Notes: generated from the sequence alone by a model not told the origin. A DNA stretch of 64,000 bases from Nguyenibacter vanlangensis (GCF_038719015.1 NZ_CP152276.1:2461501-2525500), one strand, 5' to 3'; numbered from the stretch's first letter, positions 8,776 through 18,961 are shown. Program-made: numbers and translations.

Positions 8776-9115
8776 CCGATCGGAACAGGACGATACATCC
8801 CTCTCCTTCCTGACCTTCACGCCCCCCGCGCCCCGTCCGGACGGACGGACGCGCCGCTGCCGGAAATTATACAAATACAAATAAAATAACGACGAATCAG
8901 GACAGCCCGCAGGATGCGGGACGTTCGGTGCTGGAATACGAATCCGGATATGAAGAAAGTTAAAAATATAGAATAATAAAGTAAATTTCCAAAAATTATC
9001 CGATACGTGCTTTTACTGTCGCGAAATGTCCGATACCATTTCCCCGCCGGACGTGGTTCCGGATACCGTATCCAGCGCGAAACGGTACAAGGACAACTGC
9101 ACAGGGAACAGTGTC
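8776..9115 (+). promoter_or_regulatory. AT-rich leader of the GH15 gene
   Basis: A sharp AT-rich island (about 8865-9000) in a GC-rich genome, most probably the promoter region of the GH15 gene, which would thus have its own transcription start. Downstream is a perfect 13-bp palindrome GGATACCGTATCC at 9061-9073. If translation starts at GTG 9116 the palindrome lies in the leader; if at ATG 9026 it is coding. No confident -35/-10 pair was assigned. Confidence 0.45.
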
Positions 9116-12100
9116 GTGTCTGACAATACAAATGACCAGTTTACACCAGCGGATTACACGCTTGACGGCATGGCCTACGTGAACGCGGCCGATTTCGTCG
9201 CAATGGCGGCGGGTCCCGAACCCGTCGCGACCGACGCGACGCCGTCGGGCATCGGCTTCAACTATCTGGCGCCGGCCGCCGGTTACTACACGTTCGATTT
9301 CTCCTACCAGAACACGGCCGATGCGCCGGCGTACCAGCAATTGACGATCAACGGCAAGGACGCGCCCGGACTGGTCGAATTCGACCAGACTCCGGGGACC
9401 TCGACCGGCGGCGCCACCACCACGGTCTATCTGAACCAGGGTCTGAATGCGATCTCGCTGAGCAACCGGACCGGCGATACCGTCAACGGCCTGACCGCGG
9501 TGCCTGAATCCGCCCTGCAGGCCAGCCCGGCCTTCACGCTCGGCACCACGACGATCACGCCCGGTTCGCAGCCGTCGCAGGAAACTTCGGCGCAGTCCCT
9601 GGCGATGAACAACATGACCGACCTGCAGGCCTTCGTGCAGGGCGAGAGCATGGCGCCGGAACAGCAATGGACCTTCGGCCCCAGCCTGTCGGAATTGCAC
9701 GTCGGCAGCAATGACGAGCTGAACCAGCTCAACTACAACGCCATCTGGTTCCGCGACGTCACCCCCGGCGATACGGCGCAGACCTATGCGCCCTATTTCA
9801 AGTCGAACGAAAGCTTCGACCAGAACGGCGTCCTGCATGTCAATTACGGCGCCTATTCGCCGACCGGCCAGGCCCTGCCGGTGCAGATCCAGGCCGCCTA
9901 TGCCACCGTTCCGAACCAGGACCTGATCGTCGAGCAGCTTTCGCTGACCAACGAACAGGCCACCGGCACCCAGCCGCTGGTATGGGACGTGATGAACGCC
10001 ACCGGCCTGAACGCCGGCGAGCAGGAAAGCGCCACCTGGGATTCCGCCCACAATGCCTGGATCGTCCAGGAAAGCCAGGGCAGCGGCAAGGCGCCGCTCT
10101 ATATGGCGATCGGCGCCTATCAGCCGGACGGCGCCCAGCATGCCGCCGGCACCGACGGCACCGATGTCCGCGGCGACTATCAGCTTGCGTCCGGCGCCAG
10201 CGGCAATCCGTCGCTGAACGCGCCCGACCAGGGGATCGTCGGCGGGTTCGAAAATAACGGCACGATGCTGGGCAGCGACAGCAGCGCGTCCGGCACCGGG
10301 ATCTCGGTGGGCGAATCCTCGGCCGACGTCACGCTGAATGCGGGCCAGACGGTCACGCTGGATTACTACATCACCACCGCCACCAGCCTGAGCCAACTGG
10401 ACGCGAACCTGGACCTGGCGACCAATCCGGCGGGCACGTCCGCCCCGGCGACTTCCCAGCTTACCGACCAGTCCGGCACCGCCGCCGCCAATTCCTGGAT
10501 CACCCAGACCGCCAATGCCTGGGACCAGACGCTGAATCAGGCCTATAACCTCGCCGGCTCGTCCTCCGACGTCGCCGTCGGCGGCCAGGCCGCGACCGCC
10601 GTCGACGGCCAGACGCTCAATAATGTCGACAGCACGTCGCTGCGCGATGCCTATCGCAGCAGCCTGATCAACATCCTCCAGGCCCAGAGCCCCGAGTTCG
10701 GCTCGTTCATGGCGGCCACCAATCCGTCCTATCAATACAAGGTCTGGGTGCGCGACAGCGCGGCCACCGCCATCGGCCTGGACGATGCCGGCCTGACCAG
10801 CGAGGCCGACAAGTTCTGGCGCTGGATGGCGTCCGTTCAGCAGAACGGCATGAACGCGACCTATAGCGGCAACGCGGCGGGCACGTTCTCGACCAATTAC
10901 GGCGAATTCGACCAGAACCTGCCGATCGGCTTCGTCGCGCCCGAAAACGATTCGCAGGGCCTGTTCCTGATCGGCTCCTACCGCCATTACGAGCAACTGC
11001 TCTCCCAGGGCGACACGGCGGCCGCGCAATCCTTCATCACCGACCCGACCGTGCGCCAGGCGCTGGTCAACTCGGCGAACTGGATCAGCGAGAATATCGG
11101 CGCCAACGGTCTCGGCCCGGCCGACTATTCGATCTGGGAGGATATGTACGGCTATCACACCTTCACGCAGGTGACGTATGCCGAGGGCCTGAACGCCGCC
11201 GCCCAGATGGCGTCCGCCCTGGGCGAGGGCAACCTGGGCCAGAGCTGGGCCACCGGCGCGCAGACGATCCAGCAGGCGATCCTCCGCCCCACGACCGCGG
11301 CGCAGCCCGGCCTGTGGAACGCGCAGGAAGGCCATTTCGTCGAAATGCTGAATCCCAACGGCACGGTCGACGACACGATCGACGCGGATACCAACATCGC
11401 CGCGGTGCTCGGCCTGGTCTCGCCGACCAGCACCTATGCGGTCGAGAACGACGCGGCGGTGCAGAATGCGCTGACGCAGGACAATTACGGCATCTCGCGC
11501 TATCAGAACGACACGTTCTACCAGTCGTCGCAATGGAGCCCGGGCGGCACGTACGAAGCCCATGGCCTGTCGCCGTCCTGGCCGCAGATGTCGTCCTATG
11601 CCAGCATCCTGTCGCACGACCAGGGCGACCAGACCTATACCAGCAACAGCCTGGACTGGATCGACCAGGCCTATGACAATGGCGGCACGCCGCCGGGCGA
11701 ATCCTATGACTGGGCGACCGGCCAGCCGATCGAGAGCACCTCGTCCGAACCCGTCACCGCGAGCTGGTACGTCCAGGACATCCTGAACGACACCAACCAG
11801 ACCAGCACGCTGATGCCCGCGATCACCGGCCAGGCCCCCCAGGCCCCGGCCCAGACCACGGTCGGCGAAACGGTGCAGGGCTTCGGCAGCTATTCGGTGG
11901 GCACCGACGCCAGCGGCAATCCCCAGGCGCAGGACATGGTGCTGACGAGCGCCCCGGGCAGCAGCGGCAACACCGCGATCGTGACCAACGCCGCGCCGGC
12001 CGGCACGGCGGAAACGATCGATAACAGCGGGGGCGACAACAGCGGGGGCGGCAACAGCGCGGGCGTGCAGAACCTGGTCGTCAATGGCGGCGCGGGCGAC

Positions 12101-13000
12101 ACCAGCGTGCTGACCGGCGACGCCGACAGCATGATCGTCAACAACGCCTCGGGCGATACGGGCAGCCTGCAGGTCGCCGAATCCAGCGGTGCGACGACGA
12201 CCATCCTGGGCGGGGCGATGACCGGCATCGCCGCTGCCGGCACCACCAACCTGACCCTGGGGTCGGAACCCGGCACCAGCAGTTCCTATGCCTATATCAC
12301 CGGCGGCACCTATGATTCGGCCGACCAGGTCAACATCACGGCCGAAGGCGGCGCGGGCAACCTGGACAGCGTGGACAACCAGGGCAACGCCCATGCCGAC
12401 GTGACGGTCTCGGGCCAGACGGACCTGCTCTATACCGGCCGGGACACCACGCTGAACCTGGGCGGAGCGGGCCAGACGACCACCATCAATTCGCTGGGCA
12501 ACGACGACATCCATATGAACGGCGCCGACGTCAACGTCGCCTCGACCACCGGCGGCTTCGACACGTTCTATGGCGGCACCGGCACCATGACGATCGATGC
12601 CAGCCAGTCGATCGGCTGGACGGCCGAAACCTATGTCGGCAGCCAGCAGAGCGGCGGTTCGCTGACCTTCACCGGCGGCGCGGCCACCGACTACATCACG
12701 CTGGGCAATGAAAGCAGCGCCGCGATTACGGCCGGCGCCGGCAACATGGACCTGACGGCAGACGACCCGACGGGCGTCTGGGCCAACGTCGCCGCATCGG
12801 CCGCCGCCGACCTGAATTTCGGCTCGGGCCTCGGCAATTCGATGATCTACGGCTTCGACGGCGCCAAGGACATGGCGACCATCCAAGGGGTCACCGGGAT
12901 GTCCATCTCGGGCGGCAACCTGGTGCTGGACCTGCAGAACCAGCACACGATCACTTTCTATAACGTCGATTCGACGCAGGGCATGACCATCGCGGCCTGA
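9116..13000 (+). CDS. Secreted GH15 enzyme, dextran dextrinase/glucodextranase-like
   Basis: A large (1294 aa) exported glycoside hydrolase/transglycosylase. The N-terminal ~500 residues are beta-rich. An (alpha/alpha)6 GH15 domain follows: [13 protein letters not shown], the general-acid segment [13 protein letters not shown] (Glu ~675) and a likely catalytic base in PPGESYDW (Glu ~862). Residues ~930-1294 are Gly/Thr/Asn-rich beta repeats without classical RTX nonapeptides, ending MTIAA, suited to type I export; there is no Sec signal. From memory, Gluconobacter oxydans dextran dextrinase is a GH15 protein of about this size that makes alpha-1,6 glucan from maltodextrins, so that activity or glucodextranase activity is likely. 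GTG 9116 has AGGGA eight bases upstream; ATG 9026 (1324 aa) has none but remains possible. Confidence 0.85.
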   Translation: MSDNTNDQFTPADYTLDGMAYVNAADFVAMAAGPEPVATDATPSGIGFNYLAPAAGYYTFDFSYQNTADAPAYQQLTINGKDAPGLVEFDQTPGTSTGGATTTVYLNQGLNAISLSNRTGDTVNGLTAVPESALQASPAFTLGTTTITPGSQPSQETSAQSLAMNNMTDLQAFVQGESMAPEQQWTFGPSLSELHVGSNDELNQLNYNAIWFRDVTPGDTAQTYAPYFKSNESFDQNGVLHVNYGAYSPTGQALPVQIQAAYATVPNQDLIVEQLSLTNEQATGTQPLVWDVMNATGLNAGEQESATWDSAHNAWIVQESQGSGKAPLYMAIGAYQPDGAQHAAGTDGTDVRGDYQLASGASGNPSLNAPDQGIVGGFENNGTMLGSDSSASGTGISVGESSADVTLNAGQTVTLDYYITTATSLSQLDANLDLATNPAGTSAPATSQLTDQSGTAAANSWITQTANAWDQTLNQAYNLAGSSSDVAVGGQAATAVDGQTLNNVDSTSLRDAYRSSLINILQAQSPEFGSFMAATNPSYQYKVWVRDSAATAIGLDDAGLTSEADKFWRWMASVQQNGMNATYSGNAAGTFSTNYGEFDQNLPIGFVAPENDSQGLFLIGSYRHYEQLLSQGDTAAAQSFITDPTVRQALVNSANWISENIGANGLGPADYSIWEDMYGYHTFTQVTYAEGLNAAAQMASALGEGNLGQSWATGAQTIQQAILRPTTAAQPGLWNAQEGHFVEMLNPNGTVDDTIDADTNIAAVLGLVSPTSTYAVENDAAVQNALTQDNYGISRYQNDTFYQSSQWSPGGTYEAHGLSPSWPQMSSYASILSHDQGDQTYTSNSLDWIDQAYDNGGTPPGESYDWATGQPIESTSSEPVTASWYVQDILNDTNQTSTLMPAITGQAPQAPAQTTVGETVQGFGSYSVGTDASGNPQAQDMVLTSAPGSSGNTAIVTNAAPAGTAETIDNSGGDNSGGGNSAGVQNLVVNGGAGDTSVLTGDADSMIVNNASGDTGSLQVAESSGATTTILGGAMTGIAAAGTTNLTLGSEPGTSSSYAYITGGTYDSADQVNITAEGGAGNLDSVDNQGNAHADVTVSGQTDLLYTGRDTTLNLGGAGQTTTINSLGNDDIHMNGADVNVASTTGGFDTFYGGTGTMTIDASQSIGWTAETYVGSQQSGGSLTFTGGAATDYITLGNESSAAITAGAGNMDLTADDPTGVWANVAASAAADLNFGSGLGNSMIYGFDGAKDMATIQGVTGMSISGGNLVLDLQNQHTITFYNVDSTQGMTIAA

Positions 13001-13017
13001 TCCGGCGGCGGGACAGG

Positions 13018-13045
13018 GGGAAGGGCGCCTTCGGGCGGCCTTCCC
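13018..13045 (+). terminator. Hairpin after the GH15 gene
   Basis: A 12-bp stem with one mismatch closed by a TTCG tetraloop begins 18 bases after the GH15 stop codon. It lacks a T-run, so it may protect the mRNA 3' end, with the terminator at 13082 doing the termination. Confidence 0.55.
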
Positions 13046-13081
13046 TTCGTCGCCCAATCGCGCGGATAATCCCCCAATGGT

Positions 13082-13109
13082 CCGCCGCGTTCGTCGCGGC
13101 GGTTTTTTT
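13082..13109 (+). terminator. Rho-independent terminator of the GH15 gene
   Basis: A perfect 8-bp stem CCGCCGCG/CGCGGCGG with a TTCGT loop is followed directly by seven T residues. It separates the GH15 gene from tRNA-His. Confidence 0.9.
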
Positions 13110-13172
13110 GTCCCGCCCGCATGAAGGGCGATTGACGGGCCGGACGCGCTTCTCTACATCACAGCCCGCTGT

Positions 13173-13249
13173 GGCGGACGTAGCTCAGTTGGCAGAGCGC
13201 CAGGTTGTGGTCTTGGATGTCGCGGGTTCGAGCCCCGTCGTTCGCCCCA
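13173..13249 (+). tRNA. tRNA-His (GTG anticodon)
   Basis: A complete cloverleaf. The 7-bp acceptor stem is GCGGACG paired with CGTTCGC, the D arm contains AGCTCAGTTGG, and the anticodon loop TTGTGGT sits between CCAGG and CTTGG and presents GTG (His). The T arm is GCGGG-TTCGAGC-CCCGT. A G at 13173 can be the extra G(-1) of tRNA-His, opposite C73, and the CCA end is encoded. Confidence 0.95.
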
Positions 13250-13273
13250 GCGTTTCCCTTTGAACGCATCTCT

Positions 13274-14170
13274 TCATGACCGGTCCGCACGGGCGGCCCG
13301 GCCGAACAATTGCGCCAGCCCGTCTTCCAGGCCGATCGGCACGACGCCCAGTTCCCGCACCATCGCCTCGGTCGAAAACGCCTTGTCTTCCAGCAGGCGA
13401 CGGATTTCCGCGCGTCCGACCGCGGGCAGGCCGGGCAGGATGCGCGTGGCGCGCGCCGCCGCCATCATCGCCCAGGCCGGCACCGTCAGCACCGGGCGGG
13501 GACGCAATCCGGCGGCGCGCGCCACCAGTGCCGCGAACGCGCGATAAGACAGGGCCGTCCCCCCCGCGATCACCAGGGCATGCGGCCCGTCCCACCGCCG
13601 TTCGAGCGCCGCCAGCAGGCTGCGCGTCACGTCGTCCTGATGGATCGGCTGCACCAGGGCGCGCCCGCCCCCGGGCAGCGGAATCACCGGCAGGCGGCGC
13701 AGCAGCGCGGCCAGGCGCTGCACATTGTTCTCGCCCTGCGCGCCATAGATCATGGTGGGGTGCAGGATCACCCCCGCGCGGCCCGATCCCAGCAATGCGG
13801 CCTCGCCCGCCAGCACCCCGTCGCCGTGCGCGTCGGGCCAGCGGGTGAATTTCCGCGTACTGCCGAGGCAGGCCAGCATGGCGCCCCGCGGCATCGCCGC
13901 CAGCAGGGCCGGGACATGGCGGGCATGGGCCGTGCCGGCCACCCGCGCCGCGTCCTCCAGCGCCCGGGCCAGCGGCGCCGGCGGGCCGGCCAGGTCGGCC
14001 ACGCGCGGCTCGCCCGGCAGGCCGGTGGTCCGCCAGCGCGCAGCGTCGCGCACCACCGGCACGAACGGCACCCGCCGCGCCAGCAGGGCGCGGCACAGCG
14101 CGGCGCCCGAGCGCCCCGACGCGCCCACCACATGCACCGGCCCCGCCGGCGCCGCCGCCGCCGGAGTCAC
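13274..14170 (-). CDS. NAD(P)-binding epimerase/dehydratase-like protein
   Basis: A 298-residue atypical SDR (NmrA/epimerase-like). An N-terminal Rossmann motif, VHVVGASGRSG, is followed by a substrate domain containing ILHPTMIYG, where the Tyr of the usual YxxxK is displaced, and a conserved PIHQDDV segment. Proteins of this type are often annotated as NAD-dependent epimerases or complex I assembly-like factors; the substrate cannot be told. The start codon is GTG and overlaps the stop of the upstream hypothetical gene (GTGA), so they form a translationally coupled pair. It converges on tRNA-His. Confidence 0.75.
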   Translation of the reverse strand: MTPAAAAPAGPVHVVGASGRSGAALCRALLARRVPFVPVVRDAARWRTTGLPGEPRVADLAGPPAPLARALEDAARVAGTAHARHVPALLAAMPRGAMLACLGSTRKFTRWPDAHGDGVLAGEAALLGSGRAGVILHPTMIYGAQGENNVQRLAALLRRLPVIPLPGGGRALVQPIHQDDVTRSLLAALERRWDGPHALVIAGGTALSYRAFAALVARAAGLRPRPVLTVPAWAMMAAARATRILPGLPAVGRAEIRRLLEDKAFSTEAMVRELGVVPIGLEDGLAQLFGRAARADRS

Positions 14171-15513
14171 GGCGTGCTGGCCGACAGGCCCAGCATCCCG
14201 GCGGTCGCCGGGTCGCCCGCCATCGACAGCGCCACGCCCAGCATCAGCAGGTTCAGCGGCCGGGGCGGCCGCAGCGCGATCCGCAGCCTGCGATCGGGGG
14301 CGGCCAGGAACCGGCCCAGCGCCTGCATCGAGGGGTCCGGCGACGCGTCCAGATTGCCGATGACCTGCCGGCGATAGGCATCGGGTTCCATGCCGCGGCT
14401 GCGGGCCAGCCCGTCCAGCACGTGGCCGGCCAGGGATCGGTCCTGCCAGTCGATCGTCGCCGAGACGATGCGCGCGGTGTCCATCAGGCTCATCGGGTCG
14501 TCGACCGGGATCTGGTCCAGGTCGGCCAGGATCGTCACGCGCCCCATCCCGGGGGCGTCGATCACCAGCGGGTGCAGGCTCATCTGCCCGCTCTGGCGCT
14601 CGACGGTGGTCAGGGCGTGGATCATTCCGGCAAAATGGTCATAGCCGATCATGTGCAGCACGGACTGGTCCCGCGGCGGCATCGGCCAGGCGGACAGGTC
14701 CGTCACCGTCGTCTCGACCTCGTCCTGGTTCGCCGTCGCCTCGTGGTCGATGAGCAGATGCCCGATCCGCAGCAGCGGCGCCGCCGCGTCGACGGCCAGG
14801 CCCGACACGTCGAAATGGCGGTGGCCCACGGCATGGACCATATGGCCGCTCTGCACCAGGCTGGCGATCTGCCCGGCGAAATCCGGGCCGTCCACCCGCA
14901 GACGGCCGATCGCGACATGGCGGCGCGGCGCCAGGTTGATCTGCAGCGACAGCGCGTTCAGGTCGAGATGCGACATGCGGCCCAGCCCGTACTGGGCGAT
15001 CGCGGCCCGGTCGATCGTCAGGTCGAGCTGGCTGGCCGGCGCCGCCACGTGCAGGCCGCGCATCCCACCCTTGTCCAGCAGCACCGAATCCAGACGCGGC
15101 GGCGCTTCCGACCCGTCGGGCCGGGCGGGGCCGCCATTGGGCAGCACCAGCCCGTCCAGTTCCAGCAACGCGATCGTCGCGGTCACCCCCGGCTGCATGA
15201 CCTGGACGTCATGCAGCAGGATATGGCCGAAGCGCTGGCCGCCCAGCGCCGTCCCCGTCACCCGCCCCACCACGGCGTCGGACGCGGTCACCGTCACGGT
15301 CGGATCGCGATAGCTGACCGAGGTGAAGCGCGCGCCCAGGGCCAGCATCCGCGGAGTCGCGGTGGCGTAGGTGAAGCTGGCGTTCGGGCCGATGGCGGTG
15401 CGCAGGTCGGCAATGGCCGATTCCATCCGCCTCTGGGCGAAATGCCGCAGGCCCAGCCCCCCCACGATCAGGATGATGATCAGCAGCAGCAGGGCAGAGA
15501 GAAGTTTTTTCAC
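14167..15513 (-). CDS. Membrane-anchored hypothetical protein (DUF2125-like)
   Basis: A 448-residue protein with one N-terminal membrane helix (~3-24, LLSALLLLIIILIVGGLGL) and a long beta-rich extracytoplasmic part with many short V/T strands. The overall look matches the alphaproteobacterial DUF2125 or AsmA-like envelope proteins, but I cannot assign a family firmly. The start is GTG at 15513. The pairing with the downstream epimerase-like gene suggests an envelope lipid or assembly role, which is a guess. It is divergent from rplM. Confidence 0.6.
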   Translation of the reverse strand: MKKLLSALLLLIIILIVGGLGLRHFAQRRMESAIADLRTAIGPNASFTYATATPRMLALGARFTSVSYRDPTVTVTASDAVVGRVTGTALGGQRFGHILLHDVQVMQPGVTATIALLELDGLVLPNGGPARPDGSEAPPRLDSVLLDKGGMRGLHVAAPASQLDLTIDRAAIAQYGLGRMSHLDLNALSLQINLAPRRHVAIGRLRVDGPDFAGQIASLVQSGHMVHAVGHRHFDVSGLAVDAAAPLLRIGHLLIDHEATANQDEVETTVTDLSAWPMPPRDQSVLHMIGYDHFAGMIHALTTVERQSGQMSLHPLVIDAPGMGRVTILADLDQIPVDDPMSLMDTARIVSATIDWQDRSLAGHVLDGLARSRGMEPDAYRRQVIGNLDASPDPSMQALGRFLAAPDRRLRIALRPPRPLNLLMLGVALSMAGDPATAGMLGLSASTP

Positions 15514-15735
15514 CGGTACGTCATCCGCTCATGGATCCGCTAATGGCCTGTCAGGTGTCTTCTAGCAATTTCATCCGCCCGGGCAACGCCCCGGGCACAA
15601 TGCGGTATTGGGATACCGTCCGCGAAAACCCCGAAAAATCGGCGCAAAAATCCGTTTTAATCTTGACTGGGCGCCCGACGCCTAGGATAACGCGCCACCC
15701 GTTACCGCTCCTATTATCAGACGGAACACATACAG
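15514..15735 (+). promoter_or_regulatory. rplM-rpsI promoter/leader region
   Basis: A 222-bp divergent region. It has a GCCCGGG/CCCGGGC hairpin at 15577-15596 and an A-rich stretch at 15625-15665. A TTGACT at 15663-15668 lies near GGATAA (15685-15690, 16-bp spacer) and could be the rplM promoter. Box quality is moderate. In E. coli, L13 represses its own leader; a similar target is not identifiable here. Confidence 0.45.
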
Positions 15736-16218
15736 ATGAAGACCACCCCCTCGCTGAAGCCCGCGGAGGTGACACGGGACTGGATTCTGATCGATGCCGA
15801 AGGGCTCGTTCTCGGCCGTCTCGCCGCCATCATCGCGCAGCGCCTGCGCGGCAAGCACAAGCCGCAATTCACCCCGCACGTCGATTGCGGCGATAACATC
15901 GTCGTCATCAACGCCGAGAAGGTGCGCCTGACCGGCAACAAGGTCGGGCAGAAGCTGTTCCACTACCACACCGGCTATCCGGGCGGTATCAAGGAGCGCA
16001 CGATCACCCAGCGCCTGGAGGGCAAGAACCCCGGCCATGTGGTGACCAAGGCGGTCGAGCGGATGATCACCCGCGGCCCCCTGCAGCGCCAGCAGATGAA
16101 GCATCTGTACGTCTATGCGGGCACCGAGCACCCGCATGCCGGCCAGCAGCCCAGGACGCTGGACGTCGCGGCGCTGAACCGCAAGAACACCGTCAACTCC
16201 CAGAAGATCGGGGCCTGA
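15736..16218 (+). CDS. rplM: 50S ribosomal protein L13
   Basis: Ribosomal protein L13 of the large subunit, 160 aa, slightly longer than the E. coli protein at both ends. Conserved L13 segments are clear: [44 protein letters not shown] and the [20 protein letters not shown] region. L13 is an early assembly protein binding 23S rRNA. It is followed after five bases by rpsI, the conserved bacterial rplM-rpsI pair, so both are made from one transcript ending at the terminator at 16766. Confidence 0.98.
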   Translation: MKTTPSLKPAEVTRDWILIDAEGLVLGRLAAIIAQRLRGKHKPQFTPHVDCGDNIVVINAEKVRLTGNKVGQKLFHYHTGYPGGIKERTITQRLEGKNPGHVVTKAVERMITRGPLQRQQMKHLYVYAGTEHPHAGQQPRTLDVAALNRKNTVNSQKIGA

Positions 16219-16223
16219 GCATC

Positions 16224-16724
16224 ATGTCCGAAACCCAAGAGCGTACAGGCACGCTGGCCGACCTGAAGGGCGTCGTCGCCTCCGGCCAGGTCGCCGCCAC
16301 GCAGGAAGCCCCGGTCTATGAGCCCAAGCGCGACGCGCAGGGCCGTTCCTACGCCACCGGCCGCCGCAAGGACGCCGTGGCCCGCGTCTGGATCAAGCCG
16401 GGCAAGGGCGACATCACCGTGAACGGCCGCCCGGTCGGGACCTATTTCGCGCGTCCCGTCCTGCGCATGCTGATCACCCAGCCCTTCCTGGTGGCCGACC
16501 GCTACAACCAGTTCGACGTGTATTGCACGGTCACCGGCGGCGGGCTGTCGGGCCAGGCCGGCGCGGTCCGTCACGGCATCAGCCGCGCGCTGACCCATTA
16601 CGAGCCCACGCTGCGCGGCATCCTGAAGGCCGCCGGCTTCCTGACCCGCGACCCCCGCGTGGTCGAGCGCAAGAAGTACGGCCGCGCCAAGGCCCGCCGT
16701 TCCTTCCAGTTCAGCAAGCGCTGA
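16224..16724 (+). CDS. rpsI: 30S ribosomal protein S9
   Basis: Ribosomal protein S9, 166 aa. A ~35-residue N-terminal extension, common in alphaproteobacteria, precedes the conserved core [18 protein letters not shown], the [19 protein letters not shown] helix and the C-terminal [17 protein letters not shown]. The basic Lys-Arg tail reaches the P-site of the 30S subunit. It is the second gene of the rplM operon, and a strong terminator follows. Confidence 0.98.
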   Translation: MSETQERTGTLADLKGVVASGQVAATQEAPVYEPKRDAQGRSYATGRRKDAVARVWIKPGKGDITVNGRPVGTYFARPVLRMLITQPFLVADRYNQFDVYCTVTGGGLSGQAGAVRHGISRALTHYEPTLRGILKAAGFLTRDPRVVERKKYGRAKARRSFQFSKR

Positions 16725-16765
16725 TCGGGGACCGGCGGGGTCCACCCCGCCGGATCCGCAGCGTG

Positions 16766-16822
16766 CGGGCCGGTCCGTTGTTCAGCCGCATTGCGGCGCG
16801 CAACGGGCCGGCCCGTTTTTTT
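16766..16822 (+). terminator. Rho-independent terminator of rplM-rpsI
   Basis: A 15-bp stem, CGGGCCGGTCCGTTG (16766-16780) with CAACGGGCCGGCCCG (16801-16815), has one G-T pair and a 20-base loop and is followed by seven T residues. Confidence 0.93.
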
Positions 16823-16854
16823 GGGGCAAGGGTGCCGCGACGGCGCAGCGGGTT

Positions 16855-18885
16855 TCAGGCCGGCAGCGGCGCGTGGCGGATGATCGCCCCGCTTTCGACG
16901 ATCTGGCGCGGCGTTGCCGGCCGTCCCAGGAAATAGCCCTGGACCGCGTCGCATCCTTCCGCGCTGAGGATCGTCAATTGCCCGGAGGTTTCGATCCCTT
17001 CCGCCAGGATCGGAATATTCAGGCTCTTGCCCAGGGACAGCACCGCCCGGACGATCGCCGTCGCCTGCGGGTTGGTTTCCAGGTCCTGGACGAAGGACCG
17101 GTCCAGCTTGATCCGGTCGAACGGAAAGGACCGGAGCGTATCCAGCGACGAATAGCCGGTGCCGAAATCATCCAGCGCGATGGTCACGCCCATCGCCTTG
17201 ATCCGCCGCACGGTCAGCAGCGCGCGCGCCTTGTCCACCACGATGGTCTCCTCGGTCAGCTCCAGTTCCAGCCGCGACGGGTCCAGGCCGGTCTCGGCCA
17301 GGATCGCCGCGATCTTCTCGGGCAGATCCGGATGGACGAACTGCGACGGTGAAAGATTGACCGAAATCTTGTAGGGCGGGTTCCAGGTCGCGGCCTCGGC
17401 GCAGGCGGCGCGCAGCGACCAGTCGCCGATCGCGACGATCAGGCCGTTCTCCTCGGCCAGGGCGATGAATTCCGCGGGGGCGATCTCGCCCAGTTCCGGG
17501 TGGTACCAGCGGAGCAGCGCCTCGTAGCCGCAGATCTCGCCGGTCGGCACAGCGGTCTGCACCTGGTAGTGCAGGGTGAATTCCTCCTGCTTCAGCGCCG
17601 TCCGCAGGTCCGACGCCAGGCGCTTGCGCAGGCGCGCCGCCTCGTCCATCTCGCGGTCGTAGAAGCAGACGCGCCGCATCGGGTCCCTCTTGGCCCGATA
17701 CATCGCCAAGTCGGCGTTATGGATCAGCGCCTGCGCGCTGGCCGCATTTTCCGGATAGAACGCGACGCCGACGCTGCCCCCGGTGGCCACGTCGCGGTCG
17801 TCGACGCGGATCGGCTGTTTCAGCGCCGCATCGATCCGCGCCAGGAAATCCTCCAGCGTCGCCTGATCGGGGACATGCAGGATCGCAGCGAATTCGTCCC
17901 CGCCGACCCGGGCGACGAATTCCCCCGGCCGCAGGCAGGCCCGCATGCGCTCGGCGATCAGCCGCAGCGCGTCATCGCCGGCCGGATGCCCCCAGACGTC
18001 GTTGATCTCCTTGAAGCGGTCCAGGTCGATGGTCGCCAGCGCCAGCCGGCCGCCGGTCAATTCGGCCTTTTGCAACGCGCGTTCCAGGGCCTGGGTGAAG
18101 CTGGCGCGGTTCGGCAGGTTGGTCAGGCTGTCGTTCAGCGCCATCTTCAGGATCTTGTCGTACGATTCGGCGCGGGTGGAATCGTCGATCAGGTTGCAGG
18201 CCAGCGCCGTGCCGAACACGCCGATCGCCCCCATCGTCACGGCCACCGCCAGCGCCTGGAACGTGCCCGGCTTCATGGCGCCGCCGGGTGCGGCCGCCGG
18301 CACGATACGCAGCGCATCGATGCTGAGGACATGCAGGCCGATCAGCGCGCCACCGACCAGGAGGCTGGCGATCAGGCGGCTGGTCCGCCCGGACCGCACG
18401 GCAAAATGCAGCGCCCCCGCGCTGCAGGTCGCGGCCAGCAGCACCGACAGCATCACGCGCGGCAGATTCCAGATCTCCGTCCCCTGGACCTGATAGGCGC
18501 GCAGCCCGGTATAATGCATCCCCGCGATCGCCAGCCCCATCCCGATCCCGCCGATCAGGGGCATCGCCGGGCCGGACGCCATGCTGGCGATGACGAACCC
18601 CAGCCCCGCCCCCAGCATCGCCAGCAACAGCGACAGCATGGTCAGGTCGGTGTCGAACGTGACCGGAACGCCGGGATTGAAGGCCAGGATGGCAACGAAA
18701 TGCGTGCACCAGACCGTGGTGCCCGCGGCGATCGCAGTCAGGACCTGCCATGCCGCCTGGCGCGTGCCGTTCGTCCGGGTGGCCCGGTCGAACAGGCTGA
18801 TCGACGCCCAGGACCCGTTCGCGCAGACCAGCGACGCCATCAGGACCAGCCACAGATCGTGAACGGATAGCAGTTTGTTAATCAT
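16855..18885 (-). CDS. MHYT-GGDEF-EAL c-di-GMP signalling protein
   Basis: An integral-membrane bifunctional cyclic-di-GMP protein, 676 aa. An N-terminal MHYT sensor (about seven helices, ~1-235) carries WCTHFVAIL and GMHYTG, motifs thought to bind copper and sense a diatomic gas or redox state. A GGDEF cyclase domain follows, with an intact RVGGDEF near residue 325 but no RxxD inhibitory site just before it. Then comes an EAL phosphodiesterase domain with intact GYEALLRW (~453) and ALDDFGTGYSSL. Both activities may be possible. It stands alone and its target is unknown; cellulose or biofilm control is usual for acetic acid bacteria but is not shown here. Confidence 0.93.
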   Translation of the reverse strand: MINKLLSVHDLWLVLMASLVCANGSWASISLFDRATRTNGTRQAAWQVLTAIAAGTTVWCTHFVAILAFNPGVPVTFDTDLTMLSLLLAMLGAGLGFVIASMASGPAMPLIGGIGMGLAIAGMHYTGLRAYQVQGTEIWNLPRVMLSVLLAATCSAGALHFAVRSGRTSRLIASLLVGGALIGLHVLSIDALRIVPAAAPGGAMKPGTFQALAVAVTMGAIGVFGTALACNLIDDSTRAESYDKILKMALNDSLTNLPNRASFTQALERALQKAELTGGRLALATIDLDRFKEINDVWGHPAGDDALRLIAERMRACLRPGEFVARVGGDEFAAILHVPDQATLEDFLARIDAALKQPIRVDDRDVATGGSVGVAFYPENAASAQALIHNADLAMYRAKRDPMRRVCFYDREMDEAARLRKRLASDLRTALKQEEFTLHYQVQTAVPTGEICGYEALLRWYHPELGEIAPAEFIALAEENGLIVAIGDWSLRAACAEAATWNPPYKISVNLSPSQFVHPDLPEKIAAILAETGLDPSRLELELTEETIVVDKARALLTVRRIKAMGVTIALDDFGTGYSSLDTLRSFPFDRIKLDRSFVQDLETNPQATAIVRAVLSLGKSLNIPILAEGIETSGQLTILSAEGCDAVQGYFLGRPATPRQIVESGAIIRHAPLPA

Positions 18886-18961
18886 CGGCTACCGTCGTAC
18901 CACGATCCGGCCATTCGTCCAGTAGGCCCGGCGGGGCCGTCACGCGGCGGCGCGCGCCACG

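Noticed and set aside
9116..13000. RTX calcium-binding repeats in the GH15 protein
   Set aside because: Gly-rich motifs exist but none fits GGxGxDxUx in tandem.
8996..13057. A very long open frame on the minus strand opposite the GH15 gene
   Set aside because: It mirrors the GC-rich codon pattern of the plus-strand gene, has low-complexity Arg/Gly/Ala composition and no family resemblance. The plus strand carries clear GH15 motifs.
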